A stretch of 56,626 nt of DNA from Candidatus Woesearchaeota archaeon (GTDB lineage: Archaea; Nanobdellota; Nanobdellia; Woesearchaeales; GW2011-AR9), in NCBI GenBank assembly GCA_018302605.1, contig JAGVZN010000020.1, forward strand, positions 1,427-58,052, written 5' to 3'. Positions 18,036 to 27,054 of this stretch are shown piece by piece (the stretch's first letter is position 1; every line of letters starts with the position of its first letter). The position numbers were made by a program, and so were the translations under genes. The notes under the pieces were generated by a model, which searched no databases, was not told the DNA's origin, and was given only the letters and a program-made list of their open reading frames with translations.

Positions 18036-18254
18036 ATGCCTCTTTATGGTGAAGGGATTTTGTGGTACATTTTGTTAGGGGATTGTCTTATTTACAACGT
18101 TCTCTGCTGGTCGAAAAGAAAATGGCATGATAAAACTGGCCATTGGCTTTCGGAGTATGTTCCTTTGAACAAAGTGCTGGGGTTCCTTTACTTATTTTTG
18201 ATCCTCTGGATCGGAAGCGCGCTCTGGAGATTGGATATACTTCTCTTTCGTTAA
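18036..18254 (+). CDS. Small membrane protein, 72 aa
   Basis: Two hydrophobic segments (about residues 6-24 and 47-66) with a basic Trp-rich loop between them suggest a two-pass membrane protein. A TATA-like TTATTTATAG lies about 30 nt upstream. The family is unknown to me, and coding status rests on ORF integrity, promoter spacing and membrane-like composition. Confidence 0.5.
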   Translation: MPLYGEGILWYILLGDCLIYNVLCWSKRKWHDKTGHWLSEYVPLNKVLGFLYLFLILWIGSALWRLDILLFR

Positions 18255-18448
18255 GTCCCCCATAGGTATGGGTGTCTAAGTCCATAGGTATAGGCCAATA
18301 CCATAAAGGTTATAAAACAACTATCCCTCTTTCTTTAAAATAGTAATGACATCAGGGATAAAAAACAGTCACTTACCAAACAGGAAACGACAGGTTGAAT
18401 ATAGTTAAACTATGCCATTTACTAAAACAACAATTAAATGAGGAGGTA

Positions 18449-19177
18449 ATGAGGATGGAACAACAAGAAAAGCAGGAACAGCGAGAAGAACAGCGGCAAA
18501 AGCCAAGTTCAGATAAATTCTGGAAATTTGCGACGGTAGCGCTCATTGTGATATTAGCAGTGTTTGTTTTCCGAAATAATGGAGGAGATACGACAGCACC
18601 AACGGGAGGAGCAGTCGCCGTCGGTAATGGACAGGCTCCAACGGCGCCGGTTGATATGAAACAGCTCGTCGACGACGATGCTGTTAAAGGTGAAGCTAAT
18701 GCACCCGTAACCATTGTCGAGTTTAGTGATTATGAATGCCCTTTCTGTGCCCGGTTCTACGAACAGACGTTGTCACAGATTAACGAGCGTTACATCAAGA
18801 CGGGAAAAGTGAAGTTTGTCTATCGGGACTTCCCATTAAGTTTCCACCCTCAAGCACAGAAAGCAGCAGAAGCCGCGGAATGTGCTGGTGAACAAGGCAA
18901 GTATTATGAGATGCATGATCTATTGTTCACCAAAGGTGTGCAGGGCGGAGTTGCCGGGTTCAAGCAGTATGCCCAGGAACTTGGTTTGGATACAGGAAAA
19001 TTCAATTCCTGCCTTGATTCTGGCCAGATGGCCGCAGAAGTGAGAAAAGACATGGCGGATGGCGCAGCGGCAGGAGTCCAAGGGACACCCGGTTTCTTCG
19101 TTAATGGTGTAGTAATCTCCGGTGCTCAGCCCTTCGAAGTCTTCCAGCAAGTAATTGATGCGGCGCTGGTACAATAG
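18449..19177 (+). CDS. DsbA-family thioredoxin-fold oxidoreductase, membrane-anchored
   Basis: The 242-aa product begins with a polar Gln/Glu-rich cytoplasmic tail, then one membrane helix (about 28-45, FATVALIVILAVFVFR), so the catalytic domain faces outside. FSDYECPFCARFYEQTL has the CxxC (CPFC) of the DsbA/BDP family, and GVQGTPGFFVNG carries the cis-Pro loop. It probably forms or isomerises disulfides in exported proteins. The ATG at 18449 is preferred over the frame's earlier codons because AGGAGGT sits five bases before it. Several Cys-rich exported proteins occur in this window as possible substrates. Confidence 0.88.
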   Translation: MRMEQQEKQEQREEQRQKPSSDKFWKFATVALIVILAVFVFRNNGGDTTAPTGGAVAVGNGQAPTAPVDMKQLVDDDAVKGEANAPVTIVEFSDYECPFCARFYEQTLSQINERYIKTGKVKFVYRDFPLSFHPQAQKAAEAAECAGEQGKYYEMHDLLFTKGVQGGVAGFKQYAQELGLDTGKFNSCLDSGQMAAEVRKDMADGAAAGVQGTPGFFVNGVVISGAQPFEVFQQVIDAALVQ

Positions 19178-19210
19178 ACAGAAAAAAGATTATTTTTTTT
19201 TATTTTTTAT
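19178..19210 (+). terminator. Poly-T transcription terminator
   Basis: Directly after the DsbA-like stop the coding strand has runs of T (TTATTTTTTTTTATTTTTTATTT), the usual archaeal termination signal without need of a hairpin. Confidence 0.5.
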
Positions 19211-19300
19211 TTGATGATTATTGTTTCTCGAATTCTGATTGATACTTTTCTTGCAAGAAGGGATATAATGCTTTTTGATTCTGGTCTGCTCCTGCATTTC

Positions 19301-19774
19301 CTATTTCAATTTTATCTTAATTCCCACAGCATCGCCAAGACGCTCTTTCTGCCGCTGGAGATGGCGTTGAGCATGATGCTTCAGTGGATGTAAATAATGT
19401 GTATCAAATGACCCGCGATCAGGCCCCTGGAGAAAGATCGAAATACTAACTATCAACAGGCCAAGGTCACGGATAGCGATATCATTGTAGCCTAAACCAA
19501 TAATAACCAAGATTAGATGAAAGACAGCAACAGCCGCGGTGATTCTTGTGAGGAATCCAACGATCAAAAACGCTCCCACAAGAGTATCAAATACCCCATT
19601 AAAGAGGATGATTGTCAGTGGTTGGGCTGGAATCAACTTGGCAAAATCAGGCAAATAGCCTAAAAAGCTCTGGCCATCAAAGATTTGAATCATCCCAAAC
19701 CAGAAAAAGACCAGGCCGATCCCCAGACGGGCGACGAAAGGTGCATATTGCTGCAATCGTTCAAAGCTAACCAT
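19301..19774 (-). CDS. DoxX-family membrane protein
   Basis: Counted from the ATG at 19774, this is a 157-aa four-helix membrane protein (segments near 12-30, 50-70, 75-95 and 100-115). ARLGIGLVFFWFGMIQIFDG and the GAFLIVGFLTRITAA segment are typical of DoxX/DoxD-like proteins, some of which take part in thiol or respiratory redox chemistry. The longer frame would begin with a TTG lying within the TATA-like AAGAATATAAAC, so the internal ATG about 26 nt beyond it, a leaderless start, is chosen. It sits in the redox cluster between the DsbA-like and CPSC membrane genes. Confidence 0.75.
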   Translation of the reverse strand: MVSFERLQQYAPFVARLGIGLVFFWFGMIQIFDGQSFLGYLPDFAKLIPAQPLTIILFNGVFDTLVGAFLIVGFLTRITAAVAVFHLILVIIGLGYNDIAIRDLGLLIVSISIFLQGPDRGSFDTHYLHPLKHHAQRHLQRQKERLGDAVGIKIKLK

Positions 19775-19889
19775 TTGTGGGGAGACGCAATCTACGTTTA
19801 TATTCTTTACGGTCAACTAATGGGCAGCATCAATGGGAGAGGAGATCACCTGCACAAGCATTATAAGAAGAAAATGTTTCTGGTCTTAA

Positions 19890-20420
19890 ATGATGAGGAG
19901 ACTAAGAGAAGTGGGAAGAGCATTAAAAATGGTGTATGCTCAAAAGCAATATTATCTTTATTCTTTAACCTTTGCTTTCCTGGTTTTTTCACTGAATCCT
20001 TTATTGCGAAATTATCGCCTTTTAAAAGCGGAGTTCTCTCTCCCGTTGGCTTTACGCCTGATCATCGCTTCACCGATGACGTCAGAAACACTTTCTGTCC
20101 TGATGTTATTCTGTCTTTCTGTTCTGTCCGGAATGGTTCTGTCTTTAAGTCTTTTTGTCATTAAAAGACAGATTTCACAAAGTGCGAATGTTGGGTTGAT
20201 CGGAACTTTGATCGGCATCGCCGCCCCGGCCTGCCCTTCTTGCGCTTTAGGTCTGCTCGGGGCATTCAGTGTGGGAGGATTGCTCACTTTTCTTCCGTTT
20301 AAAGGAAAAGAACTGGGGGTTTTGGGTATTATCTTGCTTTTGTTCTCGTTATTTTACTTGAGCAGAAAAATTGAAACGACAGTATGTTCTTTGCCAATCA
20401 AAAAAGGAGAGGAACGCTGA
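19890..20420 (+). CDS. Integral membrane protein with ACPSC motif
   Basis: A 176-aa membrane protein with about four helices. Between helices is IGIAAPACPSCALGLLGAFS: the PACPSC motif occurs in a family of small membrane proteins often encoded near thioredoxin-like proteins, and its Cys pair may pass electrons or bind metal. The ATG lies about 27 nt after a TTATAAG element, so the message is nearly leaderless. It converges on the thioredoxin-like lipoprotein gene with a five-base gap, supporting a shared envelope redox role. Confidence 0.7.
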   Translation: MMRRLREVGRALKMVYAQKQYYLYSLTFAFLVFSLNPLLRNYRLLKAEFSLPLALRLIIASPMTSETLSVLMLFCLSVLSGMVLSLSLFVIKRQISQSANVGLIGTLIGIAAPACPSCALGLLGAFSVGGLLTFLPFKGKELGVLGIILLLFSLFYLSRKIETTVCSLPIKKGEER

Positions 20421-20425
20421 ACCGA

Positions 20426-20776
20426 TCATTGAAGAGAACAGTTTGTTCTTTGAGAGAGATCTTCCAGCCCAATAACCCCTGCGAACCGTGTGCCATCACC
20501 AAGCTCCCAAGTAGGATAACTGCTGATCTCTTCTTTACTGCAGAGTTCGGTCTGTGATTTCCCATCGGGAAGGGAACACTCCACATAATTCACGTATTGG
20601 AAACTATCCCCGAATAATTTTTTCTGTTCAGTACAATGCGAGCACCAGAAAGCACCGTACATCTTAACGCCGTTCTCTGTAAGACAGGTAGCAAATAAAT
20701 CATAGCTGGCTTTGCTGGAACAGCCAACCAAAAAAAGAGAGAGAATACAGAGAACAATGATAATAAAATATTTCAT
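20426..20776 (-). CDS. Thioredoxin-like lipoprotein (VKOR-partner type)
   Basis: The 116-aa protein begins with a lipoprotein-like signal (MKYFIIIVLCILSLFLVGCSS), the Cys at residue 19 being the likely anchor. GAFWCSHCTEQKKLFG contains a CxxC site and closely matches the thioredoxin domain that is fused to VKOR in many bacteria (GAxWCPHCxxQKxLFG), as does SSYPTWELGDGTRFAG. Here it stands alone, so its partner may be a separate VKOR or the CPSC protein next door. A CTTTAAATAAG element sits about 26 nt upstream, giving a leaderless start. Confidence 0.8.
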   Translation of the reverse strand: MKYFIIIVLCILSLFLVGCSSKASYDLFATCLTENGVKMYGAFWCSHCTEQKKLFGDSFQYVNYVECSLPDGKSQTELCSKEEISSYPTWELGDGTRFAGVIGLEDLSQRTNCSLQ

Positions 20777-20801
20777 GACAGATCAAGAATCACAATCTTA
20801 T

Positions 20802-21278
20802 TTAAAGTTTATGGATGTGTTTCTGAGAGGCGGGATCGTTAAAATCGTCAGAACCAAGAATAGCACGGAGCCGGCTGCTTTTTTGAGCAGTTGGTTGAAA
20901 AGGACTGGCCCGAACAATCTGCGGCGAAAGACTGCGCCGTTGAAGTTCTTCTTGCAGAGTTTCTTCCGAAATGCTGTGGTCATAGCCAAGACAGATAATA
21001 TCCGGATTCTTTTCGGAGATGATCTTATAGTGATCTTGATGATCACCAAGAACAGCTTCATCAACAATCCGCAGGGCCTGCACCAATTGCCGCCGCTCTT
21101 CTTCCGCGAAGAGAATCTCTTTCTTCTGTTTCTGTTTTGTGCTGTCACGGGCGATGACTACGATCAGATAATCACCGTACTTCTTGGCCTGTTCGAAATA
21201 GTTAAGATGACCGAGGTGCAGGAAATCAAATGTGCCAAAGCACATTACTGTCTTCAGAGGAATATTTTTATTTTTCAT
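20802..21278 (-). CDS. ribL: Cytidylyltransferase-fold nucleotidyltransferase, probable FAD synthase
   Basis: The 158-aa product (start at ATG 21278) has the HxGH nucleotidyltransferase signature in CFGTFDFLHLGHLNYFEQAK and a second motif, IICLGYDHSI. Archaeal proteins of this size and motif set are FAD synthases (RibL), transferring AMP to FMN; glycerol-3-phosphate or other cytidylyltransferases share the fold and cannot be excluded. The start overlaps the 3' end of the AsnB-Dph6 gene by ten bases, so it is translationally coupled to it. Confidence 0.75.
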   Translation of the reverse strand: MKNKNIPLKTVMCFGTFDFLHLGHLNYFEQAKKYGDYLIVVIARDSTKQKQKKEILFAEEERRQLVQALRIVDEAVLGDHQDHYKIISEKNPDIICLGYDHSISEETLQEELQRRSLSPQIVRASPFQPTAQKSSRLRAILGSDDFNDPASQKHIHKL

Positions 21279-23406
21279 TTTGTTTAGGCAGTAGTCTGGC
21301 CTGATGAATGACCAGCGTTGCGGTATTTTTCTGCTCTTCAATGATCTCCGCTTTTTGAATTTTTATTTTTCTCTTAAACATCGGGCAGTCCAAAACAACG
21401 GATTCAAATTCGCCGCCTTCACCTGCGATATTGATATAGGTTTTTTCACGGATTTTTTTTAACTTCTCAATATCTGTTTTGATGATGACCCGATTCAGCC
21501 ACGACTGATCTAACCCGGCGGCGGCAATAGCCGTGAAAATTATTTCAAATCCAGCGTGGAGCAGCTCTTCCAAGTGAGCGTCGGGTTGTTTATGCCAGAG
21601 CGGGGCAAAGATCTTGAGGCCGAGCCGGTCACAGATCTGTTCGATGCGATCGCGTTGATACGTTGAGAACAAGGCGCCGCTGACAATTCCTTCAATATGA
21701 TACTGTTCTTGCGCTCTTCTCAGAGCCGTTTCAAGATCGAGAAGCTCCAATTCTTTCTCTCCGGCTGTTTCTTGGATGATGATCGGAAGTTCCATCGCCT
21801 GAGCCTGTAATTCAATAATTTCGACACCAGCGCTTTGAAACATGTATGAATGGGGATTTTTTGATCTGAGGGTGATCAGACAAGTCAATTCATAATTCTG
21901 CTGACTCATAATATACGCCGCGGCCGTGGAGTCCTTACCTGAAGAGAAGAGGACACCAAGTTTGAGATTGGGCTTTTGATAAAAATTTTGAAGATATGCG
22001 GATTTGCTGGTATGGCCTGCTTTCCGGGAAAGGCGGGCGATGGCGTTATCCATCCGTGAGCCATATTGCGCGGCAACTTTCCTGCGCAAGGCAAATTGTT
22101 CGGGCAACCCTTCTTCCCGGGCTATATCACGCAGGATGATCTTGGTTTGAGAAGCACTGACTTTATATTGCTGGGGGATCTTCAAAGCATAGGCAACTAA
22201 TTCTTTGTCTAGATAGGGCAAACGCAGTTCAAGATTATTCTCCATGGTCAGGACGTCATCACGATAAAGGTCACGTTCATAGAGCTTAAGCAGCCCGGAA
22301 ACACATTCCTGATTGATATTTGCAGATTGCTTATGCCGTTCATAGCCGGCAAAAATCTCTTCGCTGCCCAAGCCGGAGAAAATAACTTTGCAGCCATCTT
22401 CTTTAGCCATCTCACTCGCAAGATAGAACGTGAGCGCAACGCTAACTTTTGTGACATTAGAATCTTCAATGAGAGGTACTATTTTTTGGAGATAAGCAGG
22501 AATCTCATCGAGCTTGACTTTCTTGATCTTTAATTTTAAATTTAATTTTTGAGCAATGTCTTGTGCGGCAGAAAGATCAGAAGGAGAAACAGAAAGAGGA
22601 ACATCGTCCGTGTTCAAAACAGCTGTATAACAGGTAAAATCATAATCAAAGTCATTAAGAAATTTTGCGATGTATGTAGAATCGATCCCCCCTGAGAAAA
22701 GAACACCAAATTTCTGGTGAGGGATGCGTTTTTGGATAGCTTGATGGAGTAATTCTTTTGTTTTCTGTTTGAGCTTAGCGAAATCTTCATTAAGTTCAGG
22801 AAGATAGTGAAAAAAACTGCGCCGCAGGAAAGAAAGGGTGTTGGTGGAAATGGTGTAGGCCAAGATCGATCGCGGGTTTAGTTCCTGAATGTGCCTGAAC
22901 CCGATCTTTTCCAATACCTTTTTCTCAGAAGCGAAGATAAATGAAGTGGAAGTGTGAGCATACCACAGCGGCTTTTCACCAATAAGATCACGGGCGAGGA
23001 CAAGGGAATTATCGTTCCAATAGGCAAAGGCGTACACGCCGTCAAGTTCATCGATCTTTTCTAATCCAAATGTATCCAGAAACTGCAAGAGGAAATCAGC
23101 ATCATTCTTGGCCGTAAAGCCATATGCTTTAGCTAATTCTTTCCAATTATATACCTCGCAATTAGCAGAAAGAATACCTTTGCGTTTGAGTGGCTGGGGA
23201 ATATGATCAATAATAGCATGAAGAGTATGGCCAAGAAGATTCTCTTCTTCAAATGATGGTAAGTTAACAAGATCTTTAGCCGTGAATAGCTCATTTTCCG
23301 AAGCGAGACCACAGCCGTCCTGTCCACGATTCTGTAAGAGAGCGAGGGCTGTCTTTATCTTCTGGTTCGCTTCCGGGTGATTGAAGATACCAATAATACC
23401 GCACAT
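21268..23406 (-). CDS. Asparagine synthetase (glutamine-hydrolysing) fused to a Dph6-type diphthine-ammonia ligase domain
   Basis: A 712-aa multidomain protein. Met is followed by the nucleophile Cys2 (MCGIIGIFNH) of a class II glutaminase domain (1-200) with NRGQDGCG. An AsnB-type synthetase domain has PP-loop FSGGIDSTY near 237-245. From about residue 480 a second PP-loop, LGVLFSSGKDSTAAAY, opens an ATP-pyrophosphatase of the DUF71/Dph6 family, with GIVSGALFSTYQRDRIE, PLWHKQPDAHLEELL and GEGGEFESVVLDCP, all characteristic of diphthine-ammonia ligase. The fusion suggests that ammonia released from glutamine could serve diphthamide amidation on EF-2, or simply that two amidations are co-expressed. 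A TATA-like element lies between it and the divergent membrane protein gene. Confidence 0.88.
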   Translation of the reverse strand: MCGIIGIFNHPEANQKIKTALALLQNRGQDGCGLASENELFTAKDLVNLPSFEEENLLGHTLHAIIDHIPQPLKRKGILSANCEVYNWKELAKAYGFTAKNDADFLLQFLDTFGLEKIDELDGVYAFAYWNDNSLVLARDLIGEKPLWYAHTSTSFIFASEKKVLEKIGFRHIQELNPRSILAYTISTNTLSFLRRSFFHYLPELNEDFAKLKQKTKELLHQAIQKRIPHQKFGVLFSGGIDSTYIAKFLNDFDYDFTCYTAVLNTDDVPLSVSPSDLSAAQDIAQKLNLKLKIKKVKLDEIPAYLQKIVPLIEDSNVTKVSVALTFYLASEMAKEDGCKVIFSGLGSEEIFAGYERHKQSANINQECVSGLLKLYERDLYRDDVLTMENNLELRLPYLDKELVAYALKIPQQYKVSASQTKIILRDIAREEGLPEQFALRRKVAAQYGSRMDNAIARLSRKAGHTSKSAYLQNFYQKPNLKLGVLFSSGKDSTAAAYIMSQQNYELTCLITLRSKNPHSYMFQSAGVEIIELQAQAMELPIIIQETAGEKELELLDLETALRRAQEQYHIEGIVSGALFSTYQRDRIEQICDRLGLKIFAPLWHKQPDAHLEELLHAGFEIIFTAIAAAGLDQSWLNRVIIKTDIEKLKKIREKTYINIAGEGGEFESVVLDCPMFKRKIKIQKAEIIEEQKNTATLVIHQARLLPKQNEK

Positions 23407-23472
23407 AGCACTGCTGATTGCGGAAGCTTTATAAATATTTCACTTCTTTTTGGTAGTGTTTAATTTGTAAAA

Positions 23473-23934
23473 ATGGGAGATCTTATTCGGATTACAGACT
23501 ATCGCCAGCGGAAGAGAGTGCAGAATGCAGAACGCCTGGGAAGCAAAATAAAGAGATGGGGAGGGGTGACCATACTGGTGGGAATTCTCGGCAGCGTCGC
23601 TTATTTTACTGGTTACGGTGTTTTACAGTCGTTCGCACCAAAAAAAGAATATCACGCTGTGTCACAGCGGAGGGTAGTTGAGACCGCTCATCTGCCCTTG
23701 GGAGGGAGAAGCGATGAATTGACGAAATATCTTGTTGAGGATGGAATAGAAAGTGTACGCACGTTCCAATGGGGGCATACAATCACTTATTCAGACACGG
23801 ATGGCGATTTGAACGTTGATCGGATTGTCATTGATTGTTCAGAACAGGTCATTTCTCCTTTGGAAAGACAATTAGAATACGGGACGGGATTGCTAAAGAC
23901 CGAAAGAAAAAAGAATTTTGTACCGGTTAAATAA
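23473..23934 (+). CDS. Single-pass membrane protein, 153 aa, unknown function
   Basis: An N-terminal basic segment (about 1-28), one membrane helix (VTILVGILGSVAYFTGYGV, 31-49) and an external domain of about 100 residues with acidic, repeat-like SDTDGDLNVDRI, which could bind calcium (DxDxDxNxD spacing). No family is recognised. It is transcribed divergently from the AsnB-Dph6 gene and converges on the GTPase gene with a 17-base gap. Confidence 0.6.
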   Translation: MGDLIRITDYRQRKRVQNAERLGSKIKRWGGVTILVGILGSVAYFTGYGVLQSFAPKKEYHAVSQRRVVETAHLPLGGRSDELTKYLVEDGIESVRTFQWGHTITYSDTDGDLNVDRIVIDCSEQVISPLERQLEYGTGLLKTERKKNFVPVK

Positions 23935-23951
23935 ACGACAACATTTTCCTC

Positions 23952-25049
23952 TCAGCGCAAGTGCAATTCCAAAATGTCCCCATCCTGCAGGACATGATGA
24001 AGCATCTGCCTTTGACCCGGAAACTTAGCGGAAGAACCCCAGATCCGAGAAAATTTAAACTTTTTGATGAAATCTTTGTGTAATTTACAGCAGATATCTT
24101 CAACTGTTGAACCGATCGTGATAATCATCGGCTCATTCATGTCCGCTTCTTTCTTGGGCTCTTTCATATAGACGCGGATAAAATTAAGCTTATGAAAAAT
24201 AAGCTCTTTGAGTGTATTAATATTGATGTCTGTTTCTGCGGAGACGATGATATCAGCATTTGTTTCTTCTTTTACTCTCGTTGCCTGCTCTACAGTAGCC
24301 AAGTCGATTTTGCTGATGCAGGTGATTGCCGGGAGATATTTCTTGTTGGTTTCGATGCAGTCGATGAGATCATCGACATTAATCGGGCTTCTGATCAGCA
24401 CGTTGGCACTGTTGATCTTGAACTCGCGCAGAATCTGGGCAATGGTCTGGTCGTCGATGTCTAGGGCAACAGTCTTGCCGATCTGAATTCCGCCGCGTGA
24501 TGTTTTTTTGATGAAGACTTCGGGTTTGGTCTTATTCAAGCGGATACCTGATTCCCAGACTTCACGCAGGATGGCTGGATAGTGTTCAGGGTTGTTTACA
24601 TCGATGACGATTAGGACAAGATCAGCGTTGCGGATGACGGCAAGAACTTCGCGCCCTCTTCCCCGACCAGAAGCAGCGCCGCTGACAATGCCGGGAACGT
24701 CCAAAATTTGAATCTTGGCTTGTTTATACTCCATCACCCCAGGAATGACACTCAGTGTGGTGAACGCATAGGCAGCTACCTCGGAACGGGCGTCGGTAAG
24801 CTTGTTAAGGAGGGTTGATTTTCCAGCTGAGGGAAAGCCAAGCAAGAGGACAGTGGCATCACCGGATTTGCGGACGGCATAGCCATGTTCAGATTGACCG
24901 GTCTTTTTTTGGATACGTGACTCTTGCTTATCTTTAAGCATGGCTAATTTTGCTTTGACCAGACCGATATGGCCTTGCGTCGCTTTGTTATACTTTGTTT
25001 TTTTGAGCTCATCTTCCAGCTCTTTGATCTTTTCTTTGTAATCGGGCAT
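23952..25049 (-). CDS. DRG-type OBG-family GTPase with TGS domain
   Basis: A 365-aa translational GTPase of the developmentally regulated (DRG/Rbg) family. A helical N-terminus precedes G1 GFPSAGKST (71-79), a G3 region ILDVPGIVSGAASGRGRG, G4 SKID (in ITCISKIDLA) and G5 VSAET. The C-terminal TGS domain runs from about 295 (FIRVYMKEP...) and ends with GDILELHLR. DRG proteins associate with ribosomes and are nearly universal in archaea. Single transcription unit. Confidence 0.92.
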   Translation of the reverse strand: MPDYKEKIKELEDELKKTKYNKATQGHIGLVKAKLAMLKDKQESRIQKKTGQSEHGYAVRKSGDATVLLLGFPSAGKSTLLNKLTDARSEVAAYAFTTLSVIPGVMEYKQAKIQILDVPGIVSGAASGRGRGREVLAVIRNADLVLIVIDVNNPEHYPAILREVWESGIRLNKTKPEVFIKKTSRGGIQIGKTVALDIDDQTIAQILREFKINSANVLIRSPINVDDLIDCIETNKKYLPAITCISKIDLATVEQATRVKEETNADIIVSAETDININTLKELIFHKLNFIRVYMKEPKKEADMNEPMIITIGSTVEDICCKLHKDFIKKFKFSRIWGSSAKFPGQRQMLHHVLQDGDILELHLR

Positions 25050-25141
25050 TTCTCTTGATGAGGGAGGGGGGTTTTTAATGGTTTTGCTGGGAAAAGTACG
25101 AGAATGAAGTTATCCAAGAGGATTAATGTGGAGAGTAAATA

Positions 25142-25212
25142 GGTACATATTAAGTTTAGGGCTTGTTTGTTTTCGCTTCGAGCCGTGGTCTAGCCAAGCC
25201 CGACAAAACTGA
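25142..25212. repeat. Imperfect inverted repeat upstream of the ABC transporter
   Basis: GTTTAGGGCTTG and CAAGCCCGACAAAAC form an imperfect outer stem, with a smaller GCTTCGAGC hairpin inside. It lies in the 200-bp divergent intergenic region between the GTPase and the ABC transporter and may be regulatory or a decayed palindromic element. Confidence 0.35.
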
Positions 25213-25248
25213 ATATTTACTAAAGAGCAAAAGTATTTATAGAAAAAG

Positions 25249-27012
25249 ATGCTTCAGAATATGATGAGAAACGAGGAAGGGTGGGTGACAAAGATCCTGA
25301 GGATTGTACCGGAGATTAAACAAGGAGTGGCGAGCGGCTTTTTGATATCTTTGTTCTATGAAAGTATCAAGTTTGTTCCAATAATCTTGTTGAAGTTCAT
25401 TATTGATTATTTTGTCTTGGGGAAAAGTCCTGTTTCTCAGTTGATCTATGCGATAGTGGGCATCTTCATTTCTTATGTAATTCTAGAGATCATAGAATAC
25501 TTCTCTAAAAAAGCAACAGTCCGCTGGAATCTGCGCTATGAACAAAAAATCCTCAAAAAAGCAGAGAAAAAACTATTAGAGCTGGATTTAGGATATCACG
25601 AAGAATATAACACTGGGACGCAAGTTTCTAAGATTACCAAAGGAGTACATCACTTAACTGAGCTGATTTGGTTTACATTTGAAGAGTTTATACCAACACT
25701 AGTACAGTTACTGATCACAATTGGATTATTATTGTACGAGCAATGGCTGCTGGCTTTGATCTTTGCAATCTTTGTACCGCTAATTCTTTGGATCACGGCT
25801 TATGAAAGAAAAAAAGTACAGCCACTACGCCAGCAATTTCACCACAAGTATGATGAAGCGGTAGGCGAGTTGGGAGAAACACTCCTGAACATATCAACAG
25901 TGAAAGATTACGTTCAAGAAAAACAGCAAATGAAGAGATTTAACTATCTGCTAGACGAATATTCTCATTTATTCATCGCACGACATGATTATTCTCTCCC
26001 CCTCCTGATGATACGTAATATTATCATCAATGTGGGAAGAGTGGCAACTCTTAGTTTCGCTTCGTATCTTGTCTTACAGGGAAAATTGAGTGCGGGAAGT
26101 TTGGTTCTGGTTTACACTTTAACAGAAAAAGCATTCATATCAATGCATCGTATTGGAAAACTTTATAGTTATCTCGGGGACGCGATGGAGTCCATTAATC
26201 GCTTGACAAATCTTTTGCAGGAAAAAGCAAGAGTCACAAATATTCAAAGTGCATGGGCAATTTCAGCGTTGGAAGGAAAGATTGAATTCAAAAACGTTAT
26301 TTTCTCTTATGAAAGAGAAAAAGAAGTTCTACAAAATTTCACTTTGAAAATAGAACCGCACCAAATCGTTGCGCTGGTTGGCCGATCTGGTTCGGGGAAG
26401 AGCACAGTAGCCAAACTCCTTCTGCGGAATTATGATATCCTGTCGGGTGCACTGCTGATTGATGGAAAAGATATTAAGAGCTATAAAATAGAGGATTACC
26501 GAAATAGAATCGCCGTCGTCTCGCAGCAAGTAGAGATCTTCAATCGCAGTATTATGGAGAATATCCGCTTTGCCAAGCCCGGGGCGACACAAAAAGAGAT
26601 TATCGCTATCGCCAAGAAAGCTCATGCCCACGAATTTATTATGGAGTTCCCAAAAGGATATGAAACTATTGTTGGTGAGAAAGGAATCCGCCTGTCGGGT
26701 GGGCAAAAACAACGGGTGAGTATTGCCCGAGCTTTGTTAAAGAGTCCAGATGTTTATGTTTTTGATGAAGCGACATCATCACTAGATTCCGAATCAGAAC
26801 AATATATTCAAAAATCGATTTTCTCGATTGCAGGGAAAAAAACAACAATCATCATTGCTCATCGCTTATCGACGATCCGCAAAGCGGATCTCATCGTAGT
26901 AATGGATGCAGGAAGAGTGCTGGAACAAGGAACATATGAACAATTGCTTCAGAGGAGAGGAGCTTTCTGGAAAATAATCCACCTGCAGGAAATGGCGGAA
27001 TTGAGAAAATAA
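25249..27012 (+). CDS. ABC exporter, fused permease and ATPase
   Basis: A 587-aa half-transporter of the ABCB/MsbA type, expected to work as a homodimer. Six membrane helices occupy about 20-320. The nucleotide-binding domain has Walker A GRSGSGKST (about 378), Q-loop SQQVEIF, signature LSGGQKQR (about 482), Walker B VYVFDEATSS (about 503) and H-loop AHRLST. It exports lipid, peptide or drug-like substrates; the sequence does not tell which. It is monocistronic or leads into the MscS-like gene, which has its own TATA box. Confidence 0.93.
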   Translation: MLQNMMRNEEGWVTKILRIVPEIKQGVASGFLISLFYESIKFVPIILLKFIIDYFVLGKSPVSQLIYAIVGIFISYVILEIIEYFSKKATVRWNLRYEQKILKKAEKKLLELDLGYHEEYNTGTQVSKITKGVHHLTELIWFTFEEFIPTLVQLLITIGLLLYEQWLLALIFAIFVPLILWITAYERKKVQPLRQQFHHKYDEAVGELGETLLNISTVKDYVQEKQQMKRFNYLLDEYSHLFIARHDYSLPLLMIRNIIINVGRVATLSFASYLVLQGKLSAGSLVLVYTLTEKAFISMHRIGKLYSYLGDAMESINRLTNLLQEKARVTNIQSAWAISALEGKIEFKNVIFSYEREKEVLQNFTLKIEPHQIVALVGRSGSGKSTVAKLLLRNYDILSGALLIDGKDIKSYKIEDYRNRIAVVSQQVEIFNRSIMENIRFAKPGATQKEIIAIAKKAHAHEFIMEFPKGYETIVGEKGIRLSGGQKQRVSIARALLKSPDVYVFDEATSSLDSESEQYIQKSIFSIAGKKTTIIIAHRLSTIRKADLIVVMDAGRVLEQGTYEQLLQRRGAFWKIIHLQEMAELRK

Positions 27013-27023
27013 TAACCATAATC

Positions 27024-27032
27024 TTTATATAC
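27024..27032 (+). promoter_or_regulatory. TATA box of MscS-like gene (leaderless)
   Basis: TTTATATAC is centred 27 nt before the ATG at 27055, so transcription should begin at or next to the start codon. This spacing supports the ATG over the TTG at 27046. Confidence 0.6.
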
Positions 27033-27054
27033 AAACTTCCCGCTGTTGAGCAGA

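Noticed and set aside
19211-19393. 60-codon plus-strand frame after dsbA-like gene
   Set aside because: It begins in a T-rich terminator and runs antisense into the DoxX gene.
19685-20164. 159-codon plus-strand frame between DoxX-like and CPSC genes
   Set aside because: It overlaps two better genes in other frames and shows no protein-like motif.
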